Positions 15,341-23,902 are shown, counted from the stretch's first letter. The stretch: DNA of 26,781 bases from Lachnospiraceae bacterium UBA3814 (GCA_002368575.1 DFEA01000037.1:1-26781); one strand, 5' to 3'. Translations and numbers: made by a program. The notes: generated by a model not told the origin, from the letters alone.

Positions 15341-17950
15341 TCACACATCTATGTCCCTTAAGGCATCCTCAAGGCGGTTGACGCTCCCCTCCCTGTCCTT
15401 AAGATAGGCTTGAGAGGCTTCTATGCTGAGCTCAGTCACCTCTCTTTTAAAATCCCGGGAGGAAATGATCGAAGAACCCGCACCGGCCGCAATCACCTGC
15501 TCCGTGCTGTCCGAGGTGACTACCGTCACGCTGTACTCCTTAGCATGGCTTCGGGTGAATTTCTCAATATAGCCGTCAGCGGTCTGGGCCTCTGCGGTAT
15601 ACACCACATGGATGTTTCCCGCCTCTAAAGCTTCGCTCTCCTGTCCCTCCGTATTATAGGCATCAAAGACCACCATGAGCTCGCAGCCCTTAAGCCCCCG
15701 GTAGTTGCTGAGGATATCGATCAGCCTGTCCCTTGCGCTGTCTATGTTTATCCTTGCAAGGGCCGAAAGCTCTTCCCAGGCAAAGATCACGTTATAGCCG
15801 TCCACAAGGATGAAGCCCGGCTTTTGACCGGTGCCCTTTGCGGCCTTATATGCCTTCTTAAGCTCATACTCCGGGTCTCTCCTGACAGGTGCCTTTTTCC
15901 CGGCTCTCCGGTTCGAATAATAGGTCTGTTCTATGATCTTATCTATCTCCTCGACGGAAAGAGCCTGTCTTGTTTTTGCTTTCCCTGAAGCGCCTCTCCT
16001 TTCCACGCTCCTTATGCCTGCTCCCTGCGAAAGCACGGAGGGAAGGTGCATCCTGTCAAAGACCTGATACCATGGGACTATCACCCCCGCACCGTGCTCA
16101 CAGAACACGGAATCCGGACTGTTCCTCAGATCACTGAGCGGATCATAGTGCATGCTCTCTATGACCTCAGCCTCATTCCTGCATTCCCTGTAGCCGGCAT
16201 ACCTCAGTTCCACAGAGCCCCTTCCTCCGGTGTACTTCCTCACCTCCCCGGCATAATTCATACAGCTTTTTGCGGGGGCACTGCCCTTTATTATGCTTAC
16301 GCCTTCCCCGTTTTCTTCAAGCCTGAAAACGGCCTGCAGCCTGTCAAGGTCCGAAAGTGCCCTGCCGGCGGCCTCTGAGGGAACTGTCAGCAGAAAATCA
16401 TACCAGGGCTCCAGAAGCACGGAGGCAGCCTGCATAAGGCCCTGTCTTACCGCCCTGTAGGTGGCCTGTCTGAAGTCTCCCCCCTCCGTATGCTTAAGAT
16501 GGGCCCTGCCGCTTAAAAGAGTTATCCTTATGTCCGTGATCTCCGAGCCGGTGAGTACCCCGCGGAAGGTTCTTTCATTAAGATGAGTGAGCACAAGGTT
16601 CTGGTAGTTTGCCGGAAGCGTGTCCGTCTGTGCGGCATTTTCTATCACCACTCCGCTTCCCCTTTCAAGAGGCTCAAGCAGGAGATGAACCTCCGCGTAA
16701 TGCCTTAAGGGCTCAAAATGACCTACTCCCTCCACCGTATTCAGTATCGTCTCACGGTAGATGATGCTTCCTTCCTTAAAATCGATCCCGGTATCGAAGC
16801 GCTCCTTCATGAGCTTTTTTATGATCTCAAGCTGGACCTCGCCCATGAGGCTTACACGGATCTCGCGCTTCTCCTCATCCCACAGGACATGAAGGCTCGG
16901 GTCCTCCTCCTCAAGGATACTAAGCCTTGATAGCATTTCTGAAGGTGACATCCCGGGAGGACAGATAACGCTGTAATTTAATACAGGGGTAAGACTGGGC
17001 TCATAGGGTTTCTCCTCAAGCCCGAGCACATCTCCCGCCCTGCTTTTGCCAAGGCCTGTTACCGCAATTACGGAACCGGCGCCGGCCTTCTGAACGGTCT
17101 CATATCTGCTTCCGTTGTAAATCCTTATCTGATCGATCTTCTCACCGTAGGGCTCAAGTATGCTCCTTACACTGAGCTCTCCCCCGGTAAGCTTCATATG
17201 GGTAAGCCTGTTCTGCCTTTCATCCCGGGTTATCTTGTATACCCTTGCGGCAAACCCGTCCTTATAAGATAACGGCGGCGCATAGAGCTCAAGCCCGTTA
17301 AGGAGGCTCTCCACGCCCTCCCCCCTTAAGGCCGAACCGAAAAAGCAGGGAAAAAGCCTGCGTCTTCCGATGAGACCTCTTATCTCAGGGACCGATACGC
17401 CCTCTCCGGTCTCGAGGAAGCGCTCAAGAAGACTGTCATCAAGGACCGCAAGCTCCTCCATCACAGCCTCGTCATCCGTGCCGTCGGTAAGATCGACAAA
17501 GCCCCTTCCCAGACCGGTGTTTAGCTCCTTTAAGAGCTCCCCTCTCTCACCCCCCAGATCCATCTTATTTATAAAGACAAAAACCGGAAGCCTTACCCTT
17601 TCGAAGAGAGAAAACAGTGTCCTGGTATGCGGCTGTATCCCATCGGCTCCGCTTACCACAAGGACCGCAATATCAAGAACACGCAGGGTCCTTTCCATTT
17701 CAGCGGAAAAATCTACGTGACCCGGCGTGTCCAGAAGGTTCAGTCTTATATTATTATGGTCTATCAAAGCCTGCTTGGAAAAGATGGTGATCCCCCGCTC
17801 CTTTTCCAGCATGTCCGTATCCAGGAAGGCATCCTTATGATCCACTCTGCCGGGCTGACGGATCATTCCGCTCTGATACAGCAAAGCCTCTGACAGGGTA
17901 GTCTTTCCCGCGTCAACATGAGCGAGTATACCGATAGTAAGCTGATTCAT
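15341..17950 (-). CDS. TetM-like ribosomal GTPase fused to a C-terminal Rae1/YacP-like NYN nuclease domain
   Basis: Residue numbers count from an ATG at 17956; the better start is the ATG at 17950 (CAGG 6 nt upstream; it gives MNQLTIGILAHVD, like TetM). Residues 1-600 follow the EF-G/TetM plan: G1 AHVDAGKT 12-19, G2 RGIT 54-57, G3 DTPGH 76-80, G4 NKMD 130-133, G5 GSAL 207-210, then the later domains including TGGRG near 577-581. A family-specific segment with SVFCEHGAGVIVPW (616-629) and a basic linker (650-712) follow. Residues 714-850 match Rae1/YacP: FILVDGYNVI with Asp719, VVFDA with Asp765, QTADGYIEK with Asp794, and VVTSDSTEQ with Asp816. B. subtilis Rae1 is an A-site mRNA endonuclease. 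TetM's YSP motif position reads HLK (486-488), so tetracycline resistance is doubtful. Total about 869 aa, against roughly 640 for TetM. Confidence 0.93.
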   Translation of the reverse strand: MNQLTIGILAHVDAGKTTLSEALLYQSGMIRQPGRVDHKDAFLDTDMLEKERGITIFSKQALIDHNNIRLNLLDTPGHVDFSAEMERTLRVLDIAVLVVSGADGIQPHTRTLFSLFERVRLPVFVFINKMDLGGERGELLKELNTGLGRGFVDLTDGTDDEAVMEELAVLDDSLLERFLETGEGVSVPEIRGLIGRRRLFPCFFGSALRGEGVESLLNGLELYAPPLSYKDGFAARVYKITRDERQNRLTHMKLTGGELSVRSILEPYGEKIDQIRIYNGSRYETVQKAGAGSVIAVTGLGKSRAGDVLGLEEKPYEPSLTPVLNYSVICPPGMSPSEMLSRLSILEEEDPSLHVLWDEEKREIRVSLMGEVQLEIIKKLMKERFDTGIDFKEGSIIYRETILNTVEGVGHFEPLRHYAEVHLLLEPLERGSGVVIENAAQTDTLPANYQNLVLTHLNERTFRGVLTGSEITDIRITLLSGRAHLKHTEGGDFRQATYRAVRQGLMQAASVLLEPWYDFLLTVPSEAAGRALSDLDRLQAVFRLEENGEGVSIIKGSAPAKSCMNYAGEVRKYTGGRGSVELRYAGYRECRNEAEVIESMHYDPLSDLRNSPDSVFCEHGAGVIVPWYQVFDRMHLPSVLSQGAGIRSVERRGASGKAKTRQALSVEEIDKIIEQTYYSNRRAGKKAPVRRDPEYELKKAYKAAKGTGQKPGFILVDGYNVIFAWEELSALARINIDSARDRLIDILSNYRGLKGCELMVVFDAYNTEGQESEALEAGNIHVVYTAEAQTADGYIEKFTRSHAKEYSVTVVTSDSTEQVIAAGAGSSIISSRDFKREVTELSIEASQAYLKDREGSVNRLEDALRDIDV

Positions 17951-18030
17951 ACACATCCTGACCTGGTCATTTCCCTGATTATCTCAAATATTTCCTGAAC
18001 TATGATCGGGGCTGTCATAAGTATACTGTG

Positions 18031-18474
18031 TCAATGTCCCACAAGCTCTGCCAGCTGCTCCTGAGTAAGGAGCCTCAGGCCCTTTCCGGAAAGCCTCTGC
18101 TCACCCGCCTCGGTATCCTGCACTCTTATTATCATGCAGGCATGCTTCGAATCCTTTCCTCCCATAAAGGCATACATATACTCGATATTTATCTGCGCCT
18201 CGGAGAATATCCTGATAAGCTTGTCAAGCCCTCCCGGCTCATCGGGCACCAGCACTCCAAGTACCGGGGTGAGGTTTGCCAGGAAACTCGCTTCCTTAAG
18301 AGCATTCATAGCCTTAAAGGTATCATCTACAACTATCCTTGCAACTCCGAAGTCCCTTGCCTCGGCCACCGTCAGCGCTCTCATGTCTATCCCCGCCTCT
18401 GCAAGGACTCCCGTCATTCTCTGAAGTGATCCGGCTTTGTTTTCCAGAAACACAGAAATCTGTTTTACGCTCAT
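18031..18474 (-). CDS. Tandem ACT-domain protein
   Basis: This is a 147-aa protein made of two ACT repeats: QISVFLENKAGSLQRMTGVLAEAGIDM at the start and a second related unit from about residue 70 containing GGLDKLIRIFSEAQINIEYMYAFMG. ACT pairs bind small molecules, usually amino acids. Proteins of this size regularly accompany phenylacetate-CoA ligase and indolepyruvate oxidoreductase genes in clostridia and archaea, so it may sense an aromatic amino acid or its product; that ligand is inference. The ATG at 18474 follows GGAGG by 6 nt. The 77-nt leader between the ligase gene and this one contains overlapping inverted repeats that could control its translation. Confidence 0.9.
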   Translation of the reverse strand: MSVKQISVFLENKAGSLQRMTGVLAEAGIDMRALTVAEARDFGVARIVVDDTFKAMNALKEASFLANLTPVLGVLVPDEPGGLDKLIRIFSEAQINIEYMYAFMGGKDSKHACMIIRVQDTEAGEQRLSGKGLRLLTQEQLAELVGH

Positions 18475-18494
18475 GTACTTCCTCCCTTCTGCAC

Positions 18495-18558
18495 CGATCT
18501 GTTCACAGATCGTGCTCTTAGGCGCGAACTTCAGTTCGTGCCGATCTGCCCTCAGATC
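18495..18558 (-). promoter_or_regulatory. Competing hairpins in the leader of the ACT-domain gene
   Basis: In the minus-strand RNA the segment CGATCTG (18512-18506) can pair with the upstream CAGATCG (18548-18542), enclosing an inner hairpin CGAACT-GA-AGTTCG, or with the downstream CAGATCG (18501-18495). Both cannot form at once. A further overlapping pair, GATCTG-AGGG-CAGATC (18558-18543), spans the stop codon of the ligase gene. The second option ends 4 nt before the GGGAGG ribosome binding site of the ACT gene. No ligand-binding fold was recognised, so a switch is inference; decayed palindromic repeats are an alternative. Confidence 0.5.
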
Positions 18559-19853
18559 TTACGCCTGTCTATCACACGTACGGCCTTGCCCTCACTCCTC
18601 TGGATGGATCTGGGAGCAAGCAGCGACACCTTGGCCTTTATTCCCAGCATCGACTTAAGCCCGTCCGCAAGCTTCTTCTGTCTCTCGGATATCTCACCGA
18701 CATTATCCGTAAACATCTCAGGCGTCATCTCTACCTGAACGTCAAAGGTATCAGTATTATTTACGCGGTCAACAACGATCTGATAGGTCGTGGCATAGCC
18801 CTGCTTAAGGAGAACGGTCTCGATCTGGCTGGGGAATACGTTGACTCCGCGGATAATGAGCATGTCATCGCTCCTTCCCTTAGGCTTTGCCATGCGGACA
18901 AGAGTCCTGCCGCAGGAGCATTGCTCACGGTTTAAGGTGCATATATCCCTGGTCCTGTAGCGGAGCATCGGAAAGGCTTCCTTGTCTATTGCGGTAAAGA
19001 CAAGCTCTCCCTGTTCTCCGTCCGGGAGCACCTCCCCGGTGTCGGGATCGATGATCTCGGCAATGAAATGATCCTCGTTTATATGCATGCCCTGCTGTGC
19101 CGAGCACTCAAAGGCCACTCCCGGTCCCGAGAGCTCCGTAAGGCCGTAGATGTCGTAGGCCTTTATTCCCAGAGTTTTCTGGATATCCTGCCTCATTTCC
19201 TCGCTCCAGGCCTCTGCCCCGAAGATGCCTGCCTTTAAGGGGATATCCTCAGGCGTAAGCCCCATCTCCTTCATACGCTCCCCAAGATAGGCTGCGTAGC
19301 TTGGAGTACAGCACAGGATCGTGGCGGAAAGATCCATGATAAACATTATCTGTCGGTCGGTATTTCCGGAGCTGGTAGGGATGGTAAGACAGCCGACCTT
19401 GTGCGAGCCGCCGTTTAAGCCCGGCCCTCCCGTGAAGAGCCCGTACCCGTAGGACACCTGAACGACATCCTCTCTCGTTCCGCCTGCTGCCATGATCGCT
19501 CTTGCGCAGCAATCCTCCCACAGGTCGATATCATGCTGCGTATAAAATGCCACCACCCTTTTCCCCGTGGTCCCTGAGGTCGACTGGATCCTTACGCAGT
19601 CCTCAAGGGGGGCTCCTAAAAGCCCGTAGGGATAAGAATCCCTCAGATCCGCCTTTGAAAGAAACGGGAGCTTCGAAAGGTCGTCACAGCTCCTTATATC
19701 CTCCGGCGTGATCCCCTTTTCCTCCATTTTCTTACGGTAATAGGGAACATTTTCCCAGACGCGTCTGACCTGCTTCACAAGCTTTTCGTCCTGGATCTCC
19801 CTGATCCTCTCCCTCGAGGCGCACTCGATTTCCTCCTGATAATACCTTTCCAT
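18552..19853 (-). CDS. paaK: Phenylacetate-CoA ligase family enzyme
   Basis: This is an AMP-forming aryl-acid:CoA ligase of the PaaK type (433 aa, the usual length). It would activate an aryl acetate to its CoA thioester with ATP and CoA. Visible motifs are the phosphate-binding loop STSGTTGKR at 91-99, DIYGLTELSGPG in the middle, the YRTRDI motif near 300, and a C-terminal domain with RGVNVFPSQIE. Four cysteines near the C-terminal third (CTLNREQCSCG and nearby) resemble the cysteine cluster seen in anaerobic PaaK proteins. The ATG at 19853 has GGAAG 8 nt upstream. It follows iorB by 33 nt. The likely substrates are arylacetates related to IorAB chemistry (phenylacetate, indoleacetate), with the direction in vivo uncertain. 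Confidence 0.95.
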   Translation of the reverse strand: MERYYQEEIECASRERIREIQDEKLVKQVRRVWENVPYYRKKMEEKGITPEDIRSCDDLSKLPFLSKADLRDSYPYGLLGAPLEDCVRIQSTSGTTGKRVVAFYTQHDIDLWEDCCARAIMAAGGTREDVVQVSYGYGLFTGGPGLNGGSHKVGCLTIPTSSGNTDRQIMFIMDLSATILCCTPSYAAYLGERMKEMGLTPEDIPLKAGIFGAEAWSEEMRQDIQKTLGIKAYDIYGLTELSGPGVAFECSAQQGMHINEDHFIAEIIDPDTGEVLPDGEQGELVFTAIDKEAFPMLRYRTRDICTLNREQCSCGRTLVRMAKPKGRSDDMLIIRGVNVFPSQIETVLLKQGYATTYQIVVDRVNNTDTFDVQVEMTPEMFTDNVGEISERQKKLADGLKSMLGIKAKVSLLAPRSIQRSEGKAVRVIDRRKI

Positions 19854-19886
19854 CCTTTACTTCCTTCCTTAACAAACGTTTGAGAT

Positions 19887-20465
19887 TTATTGTCCTGCTT
19901 TCCTCCCCATGTGAAAAGCTCTTTCATTCAATTCCAGGAACTTCGGGGGAACATTCGCCTTAAGCGAAGCCATCCATTTTTCCTCAGGTATGTCAAAGTA
20001 CCCTGAAAGCCTGCCTAAAAGCACTATATTGACAGCCTTTACGCTCCCAGCCTGCTCCGCAAGGCTGAGACAGTCAAAAGCATCGATCCTGGCTCCCGTG
20101 GCGCCTAGCTTTTCCGCAAGCTCTGCGGGATAATCCATGGCTCCCGTAATTACGGGCATAGGATCGATCTGCTGTGTATTCGTTACGATGATCCCGTCCT
20201 TTTTAAGCCAGGGAAGCCACCTGGCCGCCTCCAAAAGCTCGAAGGACACGATATAATCCGCCTCTCCCCTGTCGATCACCGGAGAAAACACCCTGTCTCC
20301 GTAACGTACATAGGTCACTACGCTTCCGCCCCTCTGTGACATTCCGTGAACCTCTGAAACCTTTACGTCATAGCCCTGCGAAAGAAGCAGATGCCCTAAA
20401 AGCTTGCTGGCAAGGAGCGACCCCTGCCCGCCTACGCCAACGATCATTATATTCTTCGTTTCCAT
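19887..20465 (-). CDS. iorB: Indolepyruvate:ferredoxin oxidoreductase, beta subunit
   Basis: IorB is the small, gamma-domain-like subunit of the enzyme that oxidatively decarboxylates aryl pyruvates to aryl-acetyl-CoA with ferredoxin as acceptor. The 192-aa protein has the characteristic N-terminal NIMIVGVGGQGSLLASKLLG and the segment EVHGMSQRGGSVVTYVRYG, both hallmarks of this family, and no Fe-S motif of its own. It starts 2 nt after the iorA stop codon with AAGGAGG 10 nt upstream, so the pair is co-translated. The ligase gene follows directly. Confidence 0.96.
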   Translation of the reverse strand: METKNIMIVGVGGQGSLLASKLLGHLLLSQGYDVKVSEVHGMSQRGGSVVTYVRYGDRVFSPVIDRGEADYIVSFELLEAARWLPWLKKDGIIVTNTQQIDPMPVITGAMDYPAELAEKLGATGARIDAFDCLSLAEQAGSVKAVNIVLLGRLSGYFDIPEEKWMASLKANVPPKFLELNERAFHMGRKAGQ

Positions 20466-20467
20466 AT

Positions 20468-22213
20468 CTATTCCGCCTCCTTGCTTCCAAGTGCGCCGAA
20501 TCTGCAGAGCTGCTCACAGACTCCGCAGCCCACGCAGAGAGTCGTATCTATGACTGCCTTTCCGTTCTTAAAGGATATGGCGGGACAGCCTATGCGCATA
20601 CATGACCTGCAGCCCACGCACTTATCGCTGTTTACACAGAGCGGAGGATTATGCTTAACATATTTGAGCAGAGCGCAGGGGCGCCTTGATATTATGACAG
20701 ACGGAGCCTTTACGGAAAGCTCCTCCTTTATTACCTGCTCGCATTCGTCAAGCTCATAGGGATCTACCACCCTTACCCTCTCTATGCCCAATGCGTGACA
20801 GAGGGCGGAAAGATCGATCTTTCCCGCGGGGTCTCCCTTTATATTATACCCGGTGGTGGGGTTCTGCTGGTGTCCTGTCATTCCGGTTATGGAATTATCA
20901 AGGATTATCACCGTGGAATCCGACTCGTTATAGGCGACGTTTGCAAGCCCCGTCATGCCCGAATGCATGAAGGTGGAATCCCCTATCACCGCAACGGTCT
21001 TATTGCAGCTTTCTTCGCCCCTCATTTTATTAAAGCCGTGAAGCGCTCCGATGGAGGCTCCCATGCACAGGGTCATTTCCATCGCGGAAAGCGGCGGCAC
21101 GGCGCCAAGGGTATAGCAGCCTATGTCTCCGAGAACGGTACAGCCGAGCTTTTTAAGCACAAAGAAAAGTCCCCTGTGCGGACAGCCCGCGCACATGACC
21201 GGAGGCCTTGCGGGTATCTCCTCCGAAAGCGCATAGCTTTCCTTTTCGCCCTTTCCGAAGGCTTTTGCGATAAGGCCCTGGGAAAACTCATCGGTAAGGG
21301 GGAGGATATCCTTCCCGGAAACCTTTATTCCGAGAGACTTTACATGCTCCTCTATGATGGGATCGAGCTCCTCCACGACATACAGCTCCTTCACCCGTCC
21401 CGCAAACTCCCTTATCAGCCTGTCCGGAAGGGGATACAGAAGACCCAGCTTAAGCACGCTTACGGAATCTCCGAATACCTCCTTTATATACTGATAGGAT
21501 GTGGAGGAGGTAATGATACCGATGTCCGTTCCCGAGTACTCTACCCTGTTGAACTCGCAGTCCTCCGAAAGCTCCTTAAGCCTCCGGGTCCTCTCCTCGA
21601 CTATGGGATGGCGTTTTTTTGCGTTTCCCGGCATCATGACGTATTTGGCTATATTTTTCTCATAGGGCTTATCGACCTCTTCCCTGGGGCCCGTGGTCAC
21701 AACAGACTGGGAATGTGAAACTCTGGTGCACATCTTTATGATGACCGGAGTATCATATTCCTCGGAAAGCTCATAGGCCTTTTTTGTAAACTCAAGGGCC
21801 TCCTCTGAGTCCGAGGGCTCCAGCAGCGGGACCTTTGCCGCAATGGCATAGTGCCTGCTGTCCTGTTCGTTCTGTGAGGAATGCATGCCCGCATCGTCCG
21901 CGACACCTATCACAAGACCGGCATTGACCCCTGTGTAGGACATCGTAAAGAGAGGGTCGGCCGCAACGTTTAAGCCTACATGCTTCTGGGCGCAGAAGGA
22001 ACGCCTTCCCGACAAAGCCGCGCCAAAGGCGGCCTCCATGGCAGCCTTCTCATTGGGAGCCCACTCGCAGTATATCTCATCGTATTTTACCGCTTCCTCT
22101 GTTATCTCCGTACTCGGGGTCCCCGGATAGCTAGACACAAAGCATACCCCGGCCTCGTACAATCCTCTCGCAACAGCCTTGTTTCCAAGCATAAGCTGTC
22201 TGTTCTCTTCCAT
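20468..22213 (-). CDS. iorA: Indolepyruvate:ferredoxin oxidoreductase, alpha subunit
   Basis: IorA binds thiamine diphosphate and the iron-sulfur clusters of the enzyme that converts indolepyruvate, and often phenyl- or hydroxyphenylpyruvate, to the CoA thioester, CO2 and reduced ferredoxin. The 581-aa protein has the pyrimidine-binding part at the N-terminus (VSSYPGTPSTEI), the TPP-binding region with GDIGCYTLGAVPP and AVIGDSTFMHSG, and a C-terminal ferredoxin domain with two cysteine sets: 532, 535, 538, 543 and 560, 563, 566, 570. The first has four residues before the last Cys, as is common in IorA. The ATG at 22213 has AGGAGG 6 nt upstream. It is the first of the iorA-iorB-paaK-ACT set used in amino acid fermentation and its reverse. 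Confidence 0.97.
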   Translation of the reverse strand: MEENRQLMLGNKAVARGLYEAGVCFVSSYPGTPSTEITEEAVKYDEIYCEWAPNEKAAMEAAFGAALSGRRSFCAQKHVGLNVAADPLFTMSYTGVNAGLVIGVADDAGMHSSQNEQDSRHYAIAAKVPLLEPSDSEEALEFTKKAYELSEEYDTPVIIKMCTRVSHSQSVVTTGPREEVDKPYEKNIAKYVMMPGNAKKRHPIVEERTRRLKELSEDCEFNRVEYSGTDIGIITSSTSYQYIKEVFGDSVSVLKLGLLYPLPDRLIREFAGRVKELYVVEELDPIIEEHVKSLGIKVSGKDILPLTDEFSQGLIAKAFGKGEKESYALSEEIPARPPVMCAGCPHRGLFFVLKKLGCTVLGDIGCYTLGAVPPLSAMEMTLCMGASIGALHGFNKMRGEESCNKTVAVIGDSTFMHSGMTGLANVAYNESDSTVIILDNSITGMTGHQQNPTTGYNIKGDPAGKIDLSALCHALGIERVRVVDPYELDECEQVIKEELSVKAPSVIISRRPCALLKYVKHNPPLCVNSDKCVGCRSCMRIGCPAISFKNGKAVIDTTLCVGCGVCEQLCRFGALGSKEAE

Positions 22214-22252
22214 GTGGCACCTCCTGATACAGGCTGTTCAGAACCTGTCTTA

Positions 22253-23269
22253 TTAATTAAAGCCGACAAAACGCCGGGCTATCTTGTATTCCATGACGGA
22301 TATCTTTCTTCCGCCCTTTCCGGGCAGATTCATGTTTGTCCCGAACAGGCTGAACCTCAGTCTTATGTAATCCTTCTGATCCCTGTCCTTGAGATATTTC
22401 CACAGCTCCTTCTTTTTATTAAGGGACTCCTCCGAGCCCTCCCTGATAAGAAGTATGGATGAAATCGTCATCATAATGCTCAGATAGCTGAGCATGTACC
22501 TCTCCTGCTTCCTTTTGAGAGAATGCTGCGCGGCCATATAATCGATCATCAGCCTGGTGACCCTTATCTGCTGGTCAACCCTGCTTATCATGATGGATTC
22601 GTTCACCGACTGGTCTTCCCTTCCGATGTAGTACCTGTAGAGGTTGACATTCATGTAATACATGGTCCTGACATGGGTAAGGGGTTCAAAAACGAAAATA
22701 TTATCCACGTAGAAGGTATGCGCCGGAAGCCTGAGTCCGCAGTCCTTAAGAAGCCTTGTCCTGTATATTACCGAATGCATGAGGATATACTGACCCGGCT
22801 TGAATACCCTGACGTCGTCCCAGGTAAAGACCACTCCCTCGGGGAAGGCACTGCGGTAGGTCATGACCTTCTTGTGCTTTTTCCCCTCCTTCTCATATAC
22901 AAAATTGCAGACGAACATATCGACCACGCTTCCAACGCTGACAAGCTCCTTAAGCCTGTCAAGCACCGAAAGATAGGCCTCCTCCTTAAACCAGTCGTCG
23001 GAATCGAGCACCTTGAAAAAGGTCCCCGTGGCATTTCTCAGGCCGGTATTGACGGCCTCACCGTGTCCTCCGTTTTCCTGATGCACGGCCTTTACCACGG
23101 ACGGATATCTCATGGCATATTCATCCGCGATCCTTCCGGTGTCATCCCGTGACCCGTCGTCTACTATGATGATCTCAACATCCTCCCCTCCGGGAAGGAG
23201 GCATTCGATCGCCTTTCTCATATATTCCTGCGAATTGTAGCAGGGAATCGCCACTGATAACAGCTTCAT
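22253..23269 (-). CDS. Family 2 glycosyltransferase
   Basis: This is a cytoplasmic GT-A fold glycosyltransferase of 338 aa. The start LLSVAIPCYNSQEYM, the nucleotide-binding VDDGSRDDT (37-43) and the metal-binding LDSDDWF (88-94) are standard GT2 motifs. The C-terminal half is unusually basic and helical without a clear membrane segment. The donor and acceptor sugars cannot be read from the sequence; it may act on a lipid-linked or wall glycan. The ATG at 23269 directly abuts the stop codon of the DUF1653 gene (TAG then ATG), so translation is probably coupled. It ends 39 nt before iorA, which suggests they share a transcript although the functions are unrelated. Confidence 0.94.
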   Translation of the reverse strand: MKLLSVAIPCYNSQEYMRKAIECLLPGGEDVEIIIVDDGSRDDTGRIADEYAMRYPSVVKAVHQENGGHGEAVNTGLRNATGTFFKVLDSDDWFKEEAYLSVLDRLKELVSVGSVVDMFVCNFVYEKEGKKHKKVMTYRSAFPEGVVFTWDDVRVFKPGQYILMHSVIYRTRLLKDCGLRLPAHTFYVDNIFVFEPLTHVRTMYYMNVNLYRYYIGREDQSVNESIMISRVDQQIRVTRLMIDYMAAQHSLKRKQERYMLSYLSIMMTISSILLIREGSEESLNKKKELWKYLKDRDQKDYIRLRFSLFGTNMNLPGKGGRKISVMEYKIARRFVGFN

Positions 23270-23902
23270 CTATCTCAACCTGTCGCTTTCATATTTCTTT
23301 TTAGTCCTTAAATAATCCAGTATCTCCATATAGCGGTCCTCCGGATTATCACCGTTGAGCCTCAGATCCAGGGCAACGGCTATGGTATTGAGCATCTCAT
23401 CCGTGATCTTTTTGCGCATGAACATAAGGATATCAAGCTTCTTTTCAAAGGAGCGCTCATCCAGGAAGGCCTCGAGGTCGGGATCCAGAACACCGCCGTC
23501 CTCATAATCGTCATAAAAGAAGCCTTCCTCCTCACCGGTCTTATTTGCAAAGGCCCCGGTGCCTTCACGGTCTGCAGTGACCGCAGTGTCCGTGCCGTCT
23601 GCAGTGCCTGTGCTGTCCCCGGCCTCCACGTCCTGTTTCGTATCCCTTTTCCTGCCGGAGCCGTGGTTTTCCCCGGAGGCAAGCGTAAATCTGTATTTCT
23701 GCCTTGCGTTAGGGTAAGCGTTCTTATCGACCTCGCTCAGGAAGGAGGAAAGAGGTCTTGCGTACACCTCTCCCTGCTCAAACAGCGGACGGTATATCAC
23801 AAGCTCCTCATCATATTCCGTATGCCTTGCCACTGCTATGACCTGATAGTATTTTCCTTTAAAATGCCTGTAAACCTCTAGCTCCTTCGGCCTCTCTCTC
23901 AT
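23270..23902 (-). CDS. DUF1653 domain protein with acidic linker
   Basis: Residues about 8-65 (from YRHFKGKYYQVIAVARHTE to the YARPLSSFLSEV segment) form a DUF1653 domain, a small beta-rich fold of unknown function. A low-complexity linker rich in Gly, Thr, Asp and Ala, encoded by imperfect repeats of a CTGCAGTG-like unit, leads to a helical C-terminal part with FLDERSFEKKLDIL and RYMEILDYLRTKKKYE. The ATG at 23902 is preferred over an in-frame TTG at 23920 because GGAGGAG lies 6 nt upstream. The stop codon abuts the glycosyltransferase start. I cannot assign a function. Confidence 0.85.
   Translation of the reverse strand: MRERPKELEVYRHFKGKYYQVIAVARHTEYDEELVIYRPLFEQGEVYARPLSSFLSEVDKNAYPNARQKYRFTLASGENHGSGRKRDTKQDVEAGDSTGTADGTDTAVTADREGTGAFANKTGEEEGFFYDDYEDGGVLDPDLEAFLDERSFEKKLDILMFMRKKITDEMLNTIAVALDLRLNGDNPEDRYMEILDYLRTKKKYESDRLR

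Noticed and set aside
15341..17950. Annotation as a tetracycline resistance gene
   Set aside because: Overall similarity to TetM is clear, but the YSP motif is replaced, the protein is about 230 residues longer with a nuclease-like domain, and it sits in a housekeeping context without mobile-element signs.
20795..21718. 307-codon plus-strand open frame
   Set aside because: It is antisense to iorA throughout, whose motifs are intact; it has no recognisable domain and no ribosome binding site.
22523..23152. 209-codon plus-strand open frame
   Set aside because: Antisense to the glycosyltransferase, which has intact GT2 motifs.
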